Source of the DNA: Pseudonocardia sp. T1-2H
GTDB taxonomy: Bacteria > Actinomycetota > Actinomycetes > Mycobacteriales > Pseudonocardiaceae
Direction of reading: 5' to 3'
NCBI RefSeq assembly: GCF_038039215.1
Contig: NZ_JBBPCL010000001.1
Span: 2,480,001-2,544,000 of the forward strand
DNA length: 64,000 bases
The notes under the pieces are model-generated. The model did not search any database, was not told where the DNA came from, and worked only from the letters and a program-made list of their open reading frames with translations. Both the position numbers and the translations under genes were made by a program. Shown here piece after piece: positions 55,723-63,675 of this stretch. Position 1 is the stretch's first letter. Each line of letters begins with the position of its first letter.

Positions 55723-56721
55723 AAATGGCCTCCTTTGTTGAAGCGGATTCGATAGTCGAGCCGGGCACCATGCACCGTACGCTGCCTTGGCCTTCTTCGG
55801 CAGCTCCGCCATGGAGCCGGAGAAATTCGCCAGCTTTCAGCAAAGGCAGGCATGTTCACTCCAGAATCGATCTGAGCTTGTTCGCCCCGATACCTGATAC
55901 GAGCCAACGAGGCGGAGTCCGTGTAGGGCCAGAGGTCCCGTACCCGCCGAATCGCAGGGTTACTACTGCAGCGCGGCCACCGCGGCCCGGCGGGCCTGTG
56001 TCGCGGCCGCCCGGGCGCAGGCGGCGCGGTGTCGGGCTGGGCTGCGCGCCGGCGAGGACCGGTATCCGGCGGGGGAGTGGGCGGCCCGGGAGCGGGAGGC
56101 CCTGGACGCGCTGCGGGTGCTGGCCGGGTTCCTCGAGCTGCACGCCGCCGACCCGATCGCCCAGGCCATCACCACCCACCTCACCCCGCCCGCTGCGGTC
56201 ACCGCGGAGCCCGGGGCCGTGCGCGAGGACCGCGGGCGGGCGGGGCAGGATCCGCCGCGATGCCGCAAGGTGGCGCTCAGGGACGCGACCTGATCGCGGA
56301 GCTCCCCGGCCTGGGCCGCGGCGGCGTCGGCGAGTTCCTAGCGCCGCGGCCTCGTCGAGGACCACCGCACCGAGCTGGCCGCCCGTGACACCGCGCTGGC
56401 CGCGCTGCACACGTGTGGCCGCTGCTGACCGGTGGCTGCCATACCGCCACCGACCGCCGCGATCACCGGCGCGGGATGAGAGATCACCACCTGTCGGCGG
56501 CTGCGGTTCCCGGACAACAGGTTCACCCAGCCCGCATGTCCCTGGCTCGGCCCGGCTGCCCTGAGCCGGGGCCGCCCGGCTGAGCTGGCCTCACGGCGGA
56601 GCGGGGTGGACGGGTGTCCCGTGCCCGCTCCCGAGATCGAGCAGCCGCCAACCGACCGCAGCTCGAGCCGGCGGGCGAGCACGTCGGCCTGCGCGACGGT
56701 GGTGTAGCCGTCCGCACCGGA
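55723..56721. other. Degraded stretch without an intact gene
   Basis: About 1 kb separates the VOC gene from the MFS gene. The first 200 bases show nothing recognisable. Bases 55950-56292 carry a coding-like fragment described separately, and 56336-56427 a further short coiled-coil-like frame (RRGLVEDHRTELAARDTAL). The rest holds no recognisable feature. Confidence 0.5.
55950..56292 (+). pseudogene. Unidentified coding-like fragment
   Basis: An open frame without a good start reads ...DRYPAGEWAAREREALDALR, VLAGFLELHAADPIAQAITT and HLTPPAAVTAEPGAV before TGA at 56290-56292. Codon bias and amino-acid composition look genuine. The family is not recognisable. It is probably the residue of a helical protein, broken at its 5' end. 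Confidence 0.4.
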
Positions 56722-58014
56722 TCACGCGATCTCCCTGGTCCTGCGGGGGTGGGTCTCATACATCCGCACCGCCACGATCAGCCCGGAGGCAGCGGTGAGC
56801 GCCGCGATCACCCACACCGCGACCGGAATGCCGAAGGCGTCGGCGAGCAGCCCCGCGGCCAGGGCGCCGGCGGCGAACCCGCCGTCGCGCCAGAGCCGGT
56901 AGACCCCGACCGAGCGGGCCCGCCACGCCGGGTGGGCGACGTCGCCGATCGCGGCGAGCAGGGTCGGATAGACCATCGCGGTGCCGGCGCCGAGCAGCAC
57001 CGCGGCCACCGCCCACACCGCGAACGAGTCGCCGAACGCGACGAGGCCGAGGGCGGCGGCCTGCAGGAGCATTCCGCCGGCGATCAGGGGTTTGCGGCCG
57101 GTCCGGTCCGACAGTGCCCCGGTGATCAGTTGCCCGGCACCCCACACGGCGGGGTAGAGCGCGGCGAGGACCCCGATCTGCGCGACCGACAGGCCGGCGG
57201 CGGCGAACAGCACCGGGAACAGGCCCCAGGCCAGGCCGTCGTTGAGGTTGTTGACCATCCCGGCCTGGCTGGCCGCGGACAGGGCCGGTTCGCGGAAGCT
57301 GGTCTGGAGGAATACCTGCCGGTCGGTGAGCTGGGCGTGCAGGTGGTCGTGGCGCCCGTCCGCGCGGGCGGTGTGCGAGGCCGCTTCGAGGCGGGCGTGC
57401 TCGCGGGTTTCGCGCACCGCCAGGGTGGACAGGCCCAGGCCGAGGGCGGCGTAGGCGATGCCGAGGTAGAACGGTTCCGGACGCAGCCCGTAGCGGGCGG
57501 CGAGGTAGCCGGTGGCCAGCGCGGTGGCCGCGACGGCCAGGTAGCCGGCGGCTTCGTTGAGCCCCATGGCCAGCCCGCGCCGGTCGGGCCCGACGAGGTC
57601 GATCTTCATGATGACGGTGGTGGACCAGGTCAGGCCCTGGTTGAGGCCGAGCAGCACGTTGGCCGCGATCACCCAGCCCCAGCTGGGCGCCCAGATGAGC
57701 AGCAGCGGCACCGGCAGCGCGATCAGCCACCCGGCGATGAGGACGGGTTTGCGGCCGAACCGGTCGGAGAAGGTGCCGGCAACGTAGTTGGTGGCGGCCT
57801 TGGTGGCGCCGAAGGCGAGGATGAAGGTCAGCGCGCTGGTGTAGGCGGTGAGCCCGAACTCCCGCTCGGCCAGCAGCGGCAGCACGGTGCGCTCTTGGCC
57901 GAGCATGCCGCCGACCAGGGCGTTGACCGCGACGAGCAGCACGAACTGGGCCAGGTTCGCCCGCAGCCCCAACCGTGCCACCCAGGTGGCCGGGTTGGCC
58001 GCGGGGGTGGTCAT
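56722..58014 (-). CDS. MFS transporter of the rhodanese module
   Basis: A 430-residue transporter with about twelve segments. The cytoplasmic loop motif after TM2 is GTFSDRFGRKPVLIAGW, and a second copy in the C-terminal half is GALSDRTGRKPLIAGG. NNLNDGLAWGLFPVLFAAAG is in TM7-8. ATG 58014 overlaps the stop of the metallo-beta-lactamase/rhodanese gene (ATGA), so both are made together. Export or import of a sulfur compound is an inference from the context. Confidence 0.9.
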   Translation of the reverse strand: MTTPAANPATWVARLGLRANLAQFVLLVAVNALVGGMLGQERTVLPLLAEREFGLTAYTSALTFILAFGATKAATNYVAGTFSDRFGRKPVLIAGWLIALPVPLLLIWAPSWGWVIAANVLLGLNQGLTWSTTVIMKIDLVGPDRRGLAMGLNEAAGYLAVAATALATGYLAARYGLRPEPFYLGIAYAALGLGLSTLAVRETREHARLEAASHTARADGRHDHLHAQLTDRQVFLQTSFREPALSAASQAGMVNNLNDGLAWGLFPVLFAAAGLSVAQIGVLAALYPAVWGAGQLITGALSDRTGRKPLIAGGMLLQAAALGLVAFGDSFAVWAVAAVLLGAGTAMVYPTLLAAIGDVAHPAWRARSVGVYRLWRDGGFAAGALAAGLLADAFGIPVAVWVIAALTAASGLIVAVRMYETHPRRTREIA

Positions 58015-59375
58015 GACCCGGTCTCCAGATCGCGGCCGGTGACCTGCGCCCAGTCCTCCGGCCCGCCGACGAGCACCGCGAGGTCGCGGTACCCGGCGCG
58101 TTCGAGCAGGCTGGCCGCGCCGGCGGCGCGTTCGCCGTGCCCGCACATCACCACAGCCGGCGCGGCCGGTGGCCGGTCCGCGGCAGAGGTGAGCGCGCCG
58201 AGCTCGATGTGCCGGGCGCCGGGCAGGTGCCCGCCGGTGAACTCCGGGCGCTGACGGATGTCGAGCACACGACGGTCCCCGATCTGGTCGGGGGCGATCA
58301 GCTCGGTGCTGGCCGTCGGCTGCCCGACTGCGGCCCAGGCGGCCATGCCGCCGGCCAGTTCCCCGATGAACCGGTCGTAGCCGATCTTGGCGGCCTGCCC
58401 GACGAGCTCCTCGACGTCCTGGTCGGGGTTCCGCACCACGATCAGCGGGCTGTCGGCGGGGACGAGCCAGCCCAACCACGTCGCGAACTGGGCGCGCAAC
58501 GGGATCGACACCGCCCCGGGCACGTGCGCGCGGGCGTAGTCGGCGACCGGCCGGGCATCGATCACGAGCGCGCCACGGTCCCGCAGCCGCCCGACCTCCG
58601 ACACCGGCAACGACGCCAGCTCCCCGGTGCGACCGGCGTCGAGGACGGCCGGACCGTGGCGGTTGATCTCCCCGAGCCGCAGGAAGTACGGCGGGTAGCT
58701 GCCCAGCGAGCCGAGCAGCTCGCCGACGAACCGGTCCTCGTCCTCGATGCCCAACAGCGGATTGGTGGCCTTCTCCCGCCCGATCGTGCTGGTGCGCTCC
58801 GCCCCCGGCGGGGCGGAGCAGAACGACCCCGCCCCGTGGGTGGGCCAGACCGCGGTGTCCTCGGGCAGCGCGGCCAGCCGCCGCAGCGAGGCGTACTGCG
58901 CTCGGGCCAGCTCCTCGGCCCGGTCCTCGCCGAGCAGGTCGGTCCGCGCGGCCGACCCGACGATCAGCGAGCCGCCGGTGAACACCCCGAGCGGGATGCC
59001 GCCGTCGACGAGCAGGAACGACAGGTGCTCGTCGGTGTGCCCCGGGGTGCCCAGCGCGCGCAACCGCAGCCCGCCCAGGTCGACCTCGTCGCCGTCGCCC
59101 AGCCCGCGGTGCGGAAAGCCGCGGCGGCCGGCCGCGGAGGCGAGCACGGTCGCGCCCTCGTCGACGGCGAGCTGCCGCGCGCCGGAGAGGAAGTCGGCGT
59201 GCAGGTGCGTGTCCGCGGCATAGGTGGCCCGCAGCCCCAGACGCCCGGCCCGCGCGCGGACCGCGCGCAGGTCCCGGGGCGGATCCACCACCAGCGCCCG
59301 CCCGTCGCCGAGATCGAGCAGATAGCAGGAGTTGCCCAGCCCCTCATCGACCACCGCTACCGGCTCGATCCCCAT
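58011..59375 (-). CDS. Metallo-beta-lactamase fold protein with two rhodanese domains
   Basis: A 454-residue protein. The N-terminal MBL domain (about 1-240) has THLHADFLSGA, GTPGHTDEHLSF and WPTHGAGSFC; compared with persulfide dioxygenases, the His after HxHxD is Phe and the bridging Asp region reads TGGSLIVGSAARTDL. Rhodanese 1 (about 270-360) lacks the Cys (LIVVRNPDQ), and rhodanese 2 (about 370-450) keeps it in VVMCGHGERAAGAA. A role in handling sulfane sulfur is likely. It is divergent from the ArsR-rhodanese regulator, with the operator between. Confidence 0.88.
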   Translation of the reverse strand: MGIEPVAVVDEGLGNSCYLLDLGDGRALVVDPPRDLRAVRARAGRLGLRATYAADTHLHADFLSGARQLAVDEGATVLASAAGRRGFPHRGLGDGDEVDLGGLRLRALGTPGHTDEHLSFLLVDGGIPLGVFTGGSLIVGSAARTDLLGEDRAEELARAQYASLRRLAALPEDTAVWPTHGAGSFCSAPPGAERTSTIGREKATNPLLGIEDEDRFVGELLGSLGSYPPYFLRLGEINRHGPAVLDAGRTGELASLPVSEVGRLRDRGALVIDARPVADYARAHVPGAVSIPLRAQFATWLGWLVPADSPLIVVRNPDQDVEELVGQAAKIGYDRFIGELAGGMAAWAAVGQPTASTELIAPDQIGDRRVLDIRQRPEFTGGHLPGARHIELGALTSAADRPPAAPAVVMCGHGERAAGAASLLERAGYRDLAVLVGGPEDWAQVTGRDLETGS

Positions 59376-59421
59376 GACGCCTCCCCGAGATCCGTGGTGA
59401 CGGCCCTCACACGGCGTCCTA

Positions 59422-59441
59422 CAATGTTCCACAGATCATTG
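59422..59441. promoter_or_regulatory. Inverted repeat, candidate operator of the ArsR-rhodanese protein
   Basis: CAATG (59422-59426) and CATTG (59437-59441) form an inverted repeat with a ten-base spacer, within a 75-base gap between the divergent genes. It ends at the first base of the ribosome-binding site GGAGG of the regulator gene, so binding would block its own expression and probably the MBL-MFS operon. Confidence 0.5.
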
Positions 59442-59450
59442 GAGGAATCC

Positions 59451-60116
59451 ATGGGCGATCCGGCCCGCAAGGCCGCCCTGTTCGACCAGCTGGCCCGGGT
59501 GGGCAAGGCGCTGGGCAGCGGCAAACGCCTGGAACTGCTCGATCTGCTGGCCCAGGGGGAGCGCACCGTCGAGGCGCTCGCGCAGACGTGCGGGCTCGGC
59601 ACGACGACCGCGTCGGCCCACCTGCAGACCCTCAAGCGCGCCGGGCTGGTCGCCACCCGCCGGGACGGGGTGCGGATCCACTACCGGCTCGCCGGCTCCG
59701 ATGTCGCCGAGATCTACGTCCGGCTCCGCGAGCTCGCGGCCGCGCACCTGCCCGACGTCACCGCCGCGCGGGACGCGTACCTGGGCCCGGCCGACGTCGA
59801 GGCCGTCACCCGCGAGGAGCTGCTGCGTCGGGTCGACGCCGGTGCGGTCACGGTGGTCGACGTCCGACCCGCCGAGGAGTACGCGACGGGCCACATCCCG
59901 GCCGCGCTCTCCATCCCGCTCGCCGAGCTGCCCGACCGGCTCGCCGAGCTGCCCGCCGACCTCGAGGTGGTCGCCTACTGCCGCGGTGCCTACTGCGTGT
60001 TCTCCCACGAGGCAGTCCGGCTGCTCGCTGCCCACGGCCGCCGCGCCCGCCGCCTGGCCGAGGGGATGCTCGAGTGGCGCCTCGCCGACCTGCCCGTGGA
60101 GACCGCAACCGGGTAG
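59451..60116 (+). CDS. ArsR/SmtB-family regulator fused to a rhodanese domain
   Basis: A 221-residue fusion. The ArsR winged helix (about 1-100) contains AQTCGLGTTTASAHLQTLKR as recognition helix and DGVRIHYRLAGSDVA as wing. The rhodanese domain (about 118-215) has VVDVRPAEEYATGHIPAALS and the active-site loop VAYCRGAYCVFSHEAV with two Cys. One more Cys is in the wHTH. ATG 59451 sits six bases after GGAGG. The rhodanese active-site Cys could accept persulfide and change DNA binding; that is an inference. The target operon is adjacent. Confidence 0.9.
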   Translation: MGDPARKAALFDQLARVGKALGSGKRLELLDLLAQGERTVEALAQTCGLGTTTASAHLQTLKRAGLVATRRDGVRIHYRLAGSDVAEIYVRLRELAAAHLPDVTAARDAYLGPADVEAVTREELLRRVDAGAVTVVDVRPAEEYATGHIPAALSIPLAELPDRLAELPADLEVVAYCRGAYCVFSHEAVRLLAAHGRRARRLAEGMLEWRLADLPVETATG

Positions 60117-60162
60117 CCGCCGGTCAAGGCCAGCCCGGTGACTGCTGCGCTCGCTTGTGTGC

Positions 60163-60407
60163 TCAGGGCTGCGACGCCGGTTCGGCGCCTGCAACGGCTG
60201 CCGGGGCCGAGTGGTGGGCCGCGCCGGCCCGCTCGATGAGACGTTCGCCGAGGTGCTGCACCGCCACAGCGCTCAATGCGCAGGTGAGGATCAGCGCGAG
60301 CAGGGTCGTGCGTTGACCGCGGCGGGCGGGAGCCGGCGCCCCGGGGCCGGACCCACAGCGGCGAAGAGCAGGCAGACGGCGATCGCGAGCACCGCGGCGA
60401 GCGTCAT
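60163..60407 (-). pseudogene. M56 (BlaR1-like) metallopeptidase remnant with internal deletion
   Basis: ATG 60407 overlaps the blaI stop (ATGA), the usual arrangement for a BlaR1/M56 partner. The N-terminal 24 residues survive (MTLAAVLAIAVCLLFAAV, then GRRLPPA). The frame then changes, and a C-terminal part is visible (RTTLLALILTCALSAVAVQH, LGERLIERAGAAHHSAP) ending at 60163. An intact M56 protein has about 300 residues with an HExxH site, none of which remains. The start homology is clear; the C-terminal match is weaker. Confidence 0.65.
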
Positions 60408-60793
60408 CGGTTTTCCGTCCTCGGCCCGGGCGGGTCGGTGTGGGCGAGCAGCTCGGTCAGCAGGCGCTCGTCGTCATCGGAGAGCGCGCCGACGAACCGG
60501 GAGAGGACCGCGGCACGGTCGTCACGGGCGTCGAGGAGCCGCTGCATCTGCCGGGCGGTGACCTCGGCGTCGTCGACGATCGCGACATAGGCGAATCCGC
60601 GGCCGACGCGGTGACGGGTCACTCGCTGTTTGGCGTGCAGCCGCGACAGCACGGTCATGACGGTGGTGTAGGCCAGGTCCTGGTCCAGGGCGTCGCGGAC
60701 CTCGGCGGGGGTCATGGCCGCACCGTTGAGGGCGAGGACGGCGAGGGTCTCGTGCTCGAGACCGCCTCGTTGACGCCTGCCCGCCCGTACCAT
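60404..60793 (-). CDS. BlaI/MecI family repressor
   Basis: A 129-residue winged-helix repressor. RRQRGGLEHETLAVLALNGA leads into the helix MTPAEVRDALDQDLAYTTVM and recognition helix TVLSRLHAKQRVTRHRVGRG. The C-terminal dimer region follows, with the MecI-type cleavage site not identifiable. It is divergent from the MFS gene at 60869, with a BlaI box between. Loss of the M56 peptidase leaves no obvious way to inactivate it by proteolysis. Confidence 0.9.
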   Translation of the reverse strand: MVRAGRRQRGGLEHETLAVLALNGAAMTPAEVRDALDQDLAYTTVMTVLSRLHAKQRVTRHRVGRGFAYVAIVDDAEVTARQMQRLLDARDDRAAVLSRFVGALSDDDERLLTELLAHTDPPGPRTENR

Positions 60794-60819
60794 CTGCCCC
60801 CGCCAGCGTCGACGTCCTC

Positions 60820-60838
60820 TACTACGGTGATCGTAGTA
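60820..60838. promoter_or_regulatory. BlaI operator box 1
   Basis: TACTACG-GTGAT-CGTAGTA has perfect seven-base arms and matches the BlaI/MecI dyad (TACTAC...GTAGTA). It lies 27 bases upstream of blaI and 31 bases upstream of the MFS gene, and so can repress both. Confidence 0.75.
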
Positions 60839-60868
60839 CACGTGGCTGGGCGGAGGGACGATAAGGCT

Positions 60869-62110
60869 GTGGCCGACGAGAAGCCGAGAAGGCCGGGGCC
60901 GGTGGGCGAGCCGTACGGGGGCGGAGTGCCTTCGAGGTCGCCGGTGCCGGCGGGTCGGGAGCTGGCGGCGATCCGCCCGCTGTTCGCCGCGGGGTTCGTC
61001 ACGGCGTTCGGGGCGCACAGCATCGCCGCGAACCTGGCGTCGGGGCCGGGTGACCTGGCGGATCACCTGCTCGCGCTGGGGGTGCTGTTGGCGCTCTACG
61101 ACGGCGCCGAGGTGTTGCTGAAGCCAGTGTTCGGGTCGTTGGCCGACCGGGTCGGCCCGCGCCCGGTGCTGCTGGGCGGGCTGATCGCGTTCGCGGTGGC
61201 CTCGGCTGCGTTCGTCGTGGCCGGCGACCCTGCTCTTCTGGGGTTGGCGCGGTTCGGGCAGGGCGCGGCCGCGGCGGCGTTCTCTCCCGCGGCGGGGGCG
61301 ATGATCGCCAGGATCGCGCCGGACCGCCGTCGCGGCCGGGCGTTCGGCAGCTACGGCGCGTGGAAGGGCCTGGGCTACACCCTGGGCCCGGTCCTCGGCG
61401 GTGGCCTGGTGGTGCTCGGCGGCTACCCGCTGCTGTTCCTCACGCTCACCGGGCTGGCCCTGGCGGTCACCGGGTGGGCGCTAGTCGCGGTCCCGGCGCT
61501 GCCCGCGCTGCCCCGGGCCCGGCAGACGGTGCTCGACCTGCTGCGGCGCCTGAGCGGCCGGGAGTTCGTGCTGCCCACGCTCGCGCTCGGCTCGAGCACG
61601 GCGGCCCTGGCCAGCGGGGTCGGGTTCCTGCCCGTGCTGGCTGCCCGGGCCGGACTCGGCCCGCTCGCCGCCGGTGCGGCGGTGTCGGTGTTGGCGGCGG
61701 TTGCCGCGCTCGGGCAGCCCTGGGCAGGGCGCGCTCACGACAGCGGCCGACTGGCGATCAGGGCGGGCATCAGCGCGGGGCTGGCCCTGACCGCGGTCGG
61801 TGTGGCCACACCTCTCGCCGTGGCCGGGCTGCCCGGCCTGCTGATCGCCGCCGCCGTGATCGGGCTCGGCACCGGCCTGATCACCCCGCTGGCGTTCACC
61901 GCGCTCGCCGCGGCCGGCCCACCGGAACGACTCGGGCAGACCATGGGCTCGGCCGAGATCGGCCGCGAACTCGGCGACGCCGGCGGACCGATCCTCGTCG
62001 GCGCCCTCGGTGCCGCCTTCGGCCTGGCCAGCGGACTGGGCGGACTCGCGGCGCTCATCGGACTCATCGCGGTGGCCACCACCGGTCTCCGTCGAGACCC
62101 GCCCTCCTAG
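60869..62110 (+). CDS. MFS transporter controlled by BlaI
   Basis: A 413-residue transporter with twelve predicted segments. The TM2-3 loop motif GSLADRVGPRPVLLGGL and the TM5 motif GLGYTLGPVLGGGLVV are those of drug-efflux MFS proteins. GTG 60869 is chosen for the nearby AAGG and the family start; a GTG at 60842 is possible. Divergence from blaI with the box between implies repression by BlaI. The substrate is unknown. Confidence 0.88.
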   Translation: MADEKPRRPGPVGEPYGGGVPSRSPVPAGRELAAIRPLFAAGFVTAFGAHSIAANLASGPGDLADHLLALGVLLALYDGAEVLLKPVFGSLADRVGPRPVLLGGLIAFAVASAAFVVAGDPALLGLARFGQGAAAAAFSPAAGAMIARIAPDRRRGRAFGSYGAWKGLGYTLGPVLGGGLVVLGGYPLLFLTLTGLALAVTGWALVAVPALPALPRARQTVLDLLRRLSGREFVLPTLALGSSTAALASGVGFLPVLAARAGLGPLAAGAAVSVLAAVAALGQPWAGRAHDSGRLAIRAGISAGLALTAVGVATPLAVAGLPGLLIAAAVIGLGTGLITPLAFTALAAAGPPERLGQTMGSAEIGRELGDAGGPILVGALGAAFGLASGLGGLAALIGLIAVATTGLRRDPPS

Positions 62111-62112
62111 CT

Positions 62113-62129
62113 ACTACTAATTTAGTAGT
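62113..62129. promoter_or_regulatory. BlaI operator box 2
   Basis: ACTACTA-ATT-TAGTAGT is a perfect inverted repeat (seven-base arms, three-base spacer), starting two bases after the MFS stop codon. The core TACTA...TAGTA matches box 1. It may control a promoter for the downstream region that leads to the YncE-like gene. Confidence 0.65.
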
Positions 62130-62239
62130 TGTATGTGTCCCGGGTGCTCGGTCCTGCATGGTGCGGGACCGCGCCGACCGGGACCCGGACGACGCACGAT
62201 GCGCATAGCCGCGGCGGTACAGGACGAGCGCCCCGGGGA

Positions 62240-62393
62240 TAGCCGCGGCGCGGGCGGAGGGCCTGTCGAAGGCCTACAGCGCCGGGGAGGCTCGGGGGCT
62301 CGCGCTCGACCACGGTGATGATGAGCCCATCAGTGGCCGCTGCCCCGTTGGCGTCGACGACGGGCGCCGGCCGGAGGACGGGAGTAATCGATG
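62240..62393 (+). pseudogene. ABC transporter ATPase N-terminal remnant
   Basis: The frame ARAEGLSKAYSAGEARGLAL followed by DH resembles the first 25 residues of MacB/LolD-type ATPases (GLSKxYGxGE...ALD). It then runs into unrelated residues and ends at TGA 62391-62393. No Walker A is left. The match is short, so the call is tentative. Confidence 0.35.
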
Positions 62394-63461
62394 ACGACGG
62401 CCCGATCCACACGCGTCGCACGGCGCCGGCCCTGGCGTTCTGGGTGGCCGATCGCGGCGGTGGGGGTTCTTGTCGCGGTCGTGGTGGCGGTGGGGTTCGT
62501 CGTGGTCATCCCGAGTTCCCGCCAACCCACCCCTTCGGCGCTGCCGTTGCGGACCACCGGTGAGCTGGCGTTGCCGGGGGACAATTCGCGGTTCGACTAC
62601 GCCAGCCTCGATGCCGACGGGGGGCTGCTGTTCATCGCCCACCTCGGTGCCGGCGAAGTCCTCGAGGTCGACATCCGTGCCCACCGGGTCGTGCGCACGA
62701 TCCGAAATCTGCCTCAGGTCCACGGCGTGCTCGTCGTTCCCGCGCTGCATCGGGTCTACGCCACCGCCACCGGCAGCAACCTCGTGGTCGGAATCGACGA
62801 GAACACCGGCGAGGTACTCACCCTCAGCCCGACCGGCGAGTACCCCGACGGCCTGGCCTACGACCCGCGCCGCGGCGCGATCTGGACGACGAATGAGACC
62901 GGCGGATCCGAGACCGTGATCGACACCGTCACCGGGGCACCGCGCGGTACGGTCGCGCTCGGTGGGGAGGTCGGCAACGTCGCCTACGACCCGATCGGTG
63001 ATCAGATGCTCGTGGCGGTACAGGGCCACGACGAACTCGCGGCCATCGACCCGGCAACGCTCACCGTCACCGCACGGGTCTCGTTGCCCGGCTGCGAGCA
63101 CAGCCACGGACTGACCCTGGACCCGGGCGACCGGCTCGGCTTCGTCGCCTGCGACGCCAACGCCACGCTGCTCACCGTCGACCTCAGCACCTGGCAGACC
63201 GCGGGCACCAACCCGGTCGGCCAGGAACCCGACGTCCTGGCCTACGACCAGAACGCCCACCAGCTCTACGTGGCCGCGGAGAGCGGCTGGGTCACCGTCC
63301 TGGACGAGCGCGAGCGCCGGCTGAGCGTGGTCGGCTCCGATCACCTGGCCGACGGAGCTCACGTGGTCGCCGTCGACGACACCACGCACCACAGCTTCTA
63401 CCCGCTGCCCGCCGGAGCGGACGGCCACCCCACACTCCTGGAGGCAGAACCCGCTCCGTAG
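62391..63461 (+). CDS. YncE-like membrane-anchored beta-propeller protein
   Basis: A 356-residue protein starting at ATG 62391. A basic N-tail (TARSTRVARRRPWRS) and one membrane segment (about 18-42) anchor an extracytoplasmic seven-bladed-like propeller made of 40-residue repeats such as GVLVVPALHRVYATATGSN and LAYDPRRGAIWTTNETGGSE. HSHGLTLDPGDRLGFVACDA belongs to a later blade. The role is unknown; surface binding or scaffold functions are typical of the family. It lies downstream of BlaI box 2. Confidence 0.82.
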   Translation: MTTARSTRVARRRPWRSGWPIAAVGVLVAVVVAVGFVVVIPSSRQPTPSALPLRTTGELALPGDNSRFDYASLDADGGLLFIAHLGAGEVLEVDIRAHRVVRTIRNLPQVHGVLVVPALHRVYATATGSNLVVGIDENTGEVLTLSPTGEYPDGLAYDPRRGAIWTTNETGGSETVIDTVTGAPRGTVALGGEVGNVAYDPIGDQMLVAVQGHDELAAIDPATLTVTARVSLPGCEHSHGLTLDPGDRLGFVACDANATLLTVDLSTWQTAGTNPVGQEPDVLAYDQNAHQLYVAAESGWVTVLDERERRLSVVGSDHLADGAHVVAVDDTTHHSFYPLPAGADGHPTLLEAEPAP

Positions 63462-63675
63462 CTGCCCGGCCGGACGCTGCAACGGTTACATCGTTGTGAG
63501 GTGGAGGCGTTTCCGGAGAGGCGGGTGGATGTACCCGACGTTCACCCGGAAGCGGTGGCTGCGTCCTGGTGCGGTGCTGCTCGATGACATGACGGCCGGC
63601 ATCGAGCGCGGATGCTGAACGGTGATCACACGGCTGGGCGGGCGCAGCACCGCGGGCATCCTGAGAGGGCTGTGT

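Noticed and set aside
63462..63675. Possible gene between the YncE-like and CDF genes
   Set aside because: The open frames here are short, with no start-site signal and no recognisable motif.
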